Below, piece by piece: positions 32,409 to 33,480 of a stretch of DNA of 33,480 nucleotides (positions are counted from its first letter, which is position 1; every line of letters begins with the position of its first letter). The position numbers were made by a program, and so were the translations under genes. The notes beneath the pieces were generated by a model. That model was not told the origin of the DNA and did not search any database. It saw only the letters and a program-made list of their open reading frames with translations. The stretch covers positions 1-33,480 of the forward strand of contig JAUIEP010000040.1 of NCBI GenBank assembly GCA_030428835.1, given 5' to 3'. The DNA is from Gammaproteobacteria bacterium. Lineage in GTDB: Bacteria; Pseudomonadota; Gammaproteobacteria; Pseudomonadales; Halieaceae.

Positions 32409-33480
32409 TCAGCCCTTCTGTGTCGTTTCCGGTAGGCCGAGAATGTTCTTGGCAATGATGTTTTTCTGGATCTCGTAGGAGCCGCCGTAGATCGACATGG
32501 CCTTGCCCCCGAGCCACTCGCGCACCGTGAGCAGCTCCGCGTCGCTGTAGTCCTCGCCTTCCCAGCCCAGCCCCTGGTTACCCATAATCTCCAGCAGGAG
32601 TTCCGAGCGCCGCTGGGCTACATCGGTCGCGGAGTTCTTGAGTATGGACGCGGTGGCGGACACCTCCATGTTGCCGCCACGCGCCTCGTCCATGATGCGG
32701 GCGATGGTCAGTTCGTGCGCCGCCTTGTCCATCAGGTGATCGGCCAGGCGGCTGCGCAGGTCCGCGTCGGCAAGACTGCCGTCGGCGTTGGTTCCCAGGT
32801 ACTGCTTGGCCACCGACTCTATGGACTCCACCTTGCTGCTGGTCGGCGGCGCGCTGGTCTGGCTCTGCCGCTCGTGCTGCAGCAGCCGCTTCACCACGCT
32901 CCAGCCGTCATTCAGTTCGCCGAGCACGTCGTCCTCGCGCGCTCGCGCATCGGTGAAAAACGTCTCGCAGAACGGCGACTCGCCGGCGATCAGGCGGATG
33001 GGGCGCGTCTCGATACCCGGTTGGTCCATCGGCAGCATGATGAAGCTGATGCCGTCGCGCTTCGGGACGCCCGGGTCCGTGCGCACCAGCGCACCGCACC
33101 ACTGGCTCTTGTCGGCGCCCGAGGTCCAGGTCTTCTGACCGTTGAGCACCCAGCCCGTGTCATCGCGCTCCGCGCGCGTGGACAGGGACGCGAGATCGGA
33201 CCCGGCGTTGGGTTCGGACAGGCCAAGGCACCAGCGCACCTCGCCGCTCGCGATGCCGGGCAGGTGGCGCGCTTTCTGTTCCGGTGTACCGTATTCCAGC
33301 AGGGTGGGGCCGACCATGGTCGCGCCCATGCCGGTGATCAACATGATGGGATTGGTGCTGCCCGCCTTGCGGATCTCGCGATTGACGATCTTGGCCTGCG
33401 CATCGGTGAGTCCGCCGCCGCCGTACTCCCGCGGCCACGTGGGTACACCCCACCCCTTTTCCGCGAGACGCTGGCGCCAC
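32409..33480 (-). CDS. Acyl-CoA dehydrogenase, probable catalytic subunit (5' end cut by window edge)
   Basis: The frame continues to the right edge without a start, so the N-terminus (~40 residues or so) lies outside. Visible features: GWGVPTWPREYGG, SEPNAGSDLASLSTRAERDD, VLNGQKTWTSGADKSQW (FAD-binding beta region) and IYGGSYEIQKNIIAKNILGLP. The MCAD-type glutamate position is glycine, but LLQHERQ matches the LxxER site used as catalytic base in isovaleryl-CoA and long-chain acyl-CoA dehydrogenases. It is thus the likely active partner of the downstream dehydrogenase. Such pairs handle branched or steroid side-chain acyl-CoA thioesters in other bacteria; the substrate here is unknown. Confidence 0.87.
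   Translation of the reverse strand, partial: WRQRLAEKGWGVPTWPREYGGGGLTDAQAKIVNREIRKAGSTNPIMLITGMGATMVGPTLLEYGTPEQKARHLPGIASGEVRWCLGLSEPNAGSDLASLSTRAERDDTGWVLNGQKTWTSGADKSQWCGALVRTDPGVPKRDGISFIMLPMDQPGIETRPIRLIAGESPFCETFFTDARAREDDVLGELNDGWSVVKRLLQHERQSQTSAPPTSSKVESIESVAKQYLGTNADGSLADADLRSRLADHLMDKAAHELTIARIMDEARGGNMEVSATASILKNSATDVAQRRSELLLEIMGNQGLGWEGEDYSDAELLTVREWLGGKAMSIYGGSYEIQKNIIAKNILGLPETTQKG

Overview
This is a gene-dense, very GC-rich (by eye about 65% or more) stretch of bacterial chromosome. Codon usage, gene families and cell-envelope features (Pqi lipid-transport operon, outer-membrane lipoproteins, PEP-CTERM/IPTL-CTERM-like sorting tails, DUF3604, DUF1704/QEGLA, paired acyl-CoA dehydrogenases) suggest a marine-type gammaproteobacterium, perhaps of the Halieaceae/OM60 kind. 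The taxonomic guess is inference only. I see no rRNA, tRNA, CRISPR array, insertion sequence or phage module. The window starts inside a minus-strand gene and ends inside another.

Region 1 (1-10.1 kb) holds mixed housekeeping and envelope genes: a large secreted DUF3604 protein (cut by the left edge), a CPBP membrane protease with a polytopic membrane protein, a limonene-epoxide-hydrolase-like enzyme, two small lipoproteins (BamE-like and glycine-zipper), a CHRD-domain protein with a PEP-CTERM-like tail, a DUF1704/QEGLA metallopeptidase-like protein, a 62-residue basic protein, a minimal protein kinase and a KstD/fumarate-reductase-type flavoprotein.

Region 2 (10.2-15.2 kb): a second CPBP protease, a membrane-anchored tyrosine phosphatase, a 326-bp intergenic region with an inverted REP-type doublet, a CRTAC1-type FG-GAP/ASPIC protein with seven calcium-loop motifs, and a TetR regulator.

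Region 3 (15.2-21.7 kb) is the most interesting part. It contains a small sulfotransferase-like protein, an oxygenase-like protein with an HTN motif, a 992-residue protein joining an Asp/Asn beta-hydroxylase domain, a sulfotransferase domain and a TIGR03032 domain, and upstream of it (behind a strong terminator) a secreted beta-helix protein whose coils are rich in tyrosines next to acidic residues. I propose, as inference, a hydroxylate-then-sulfate protein modification system with the beta-helix protein as a candidate substrate.

Region 4 (21.9-33.5 kb): a DUF2236/MpaB-type haem oxygenase divergent from a translationally coupled pqiA1-pqiA2-pqiB-pqiC operon preceded by a near-consensus sigma-54 promoter; a DUF819 membrane protein; a sphingosine-1-phosphate-lyase-like PLP enzyme; an EamA exporter; a phosphoglycolate phosphatase; and two adjacent acyl-CoA dehydrogenase genes that look like catalytic and non-catalytic subunits of one enzyme.
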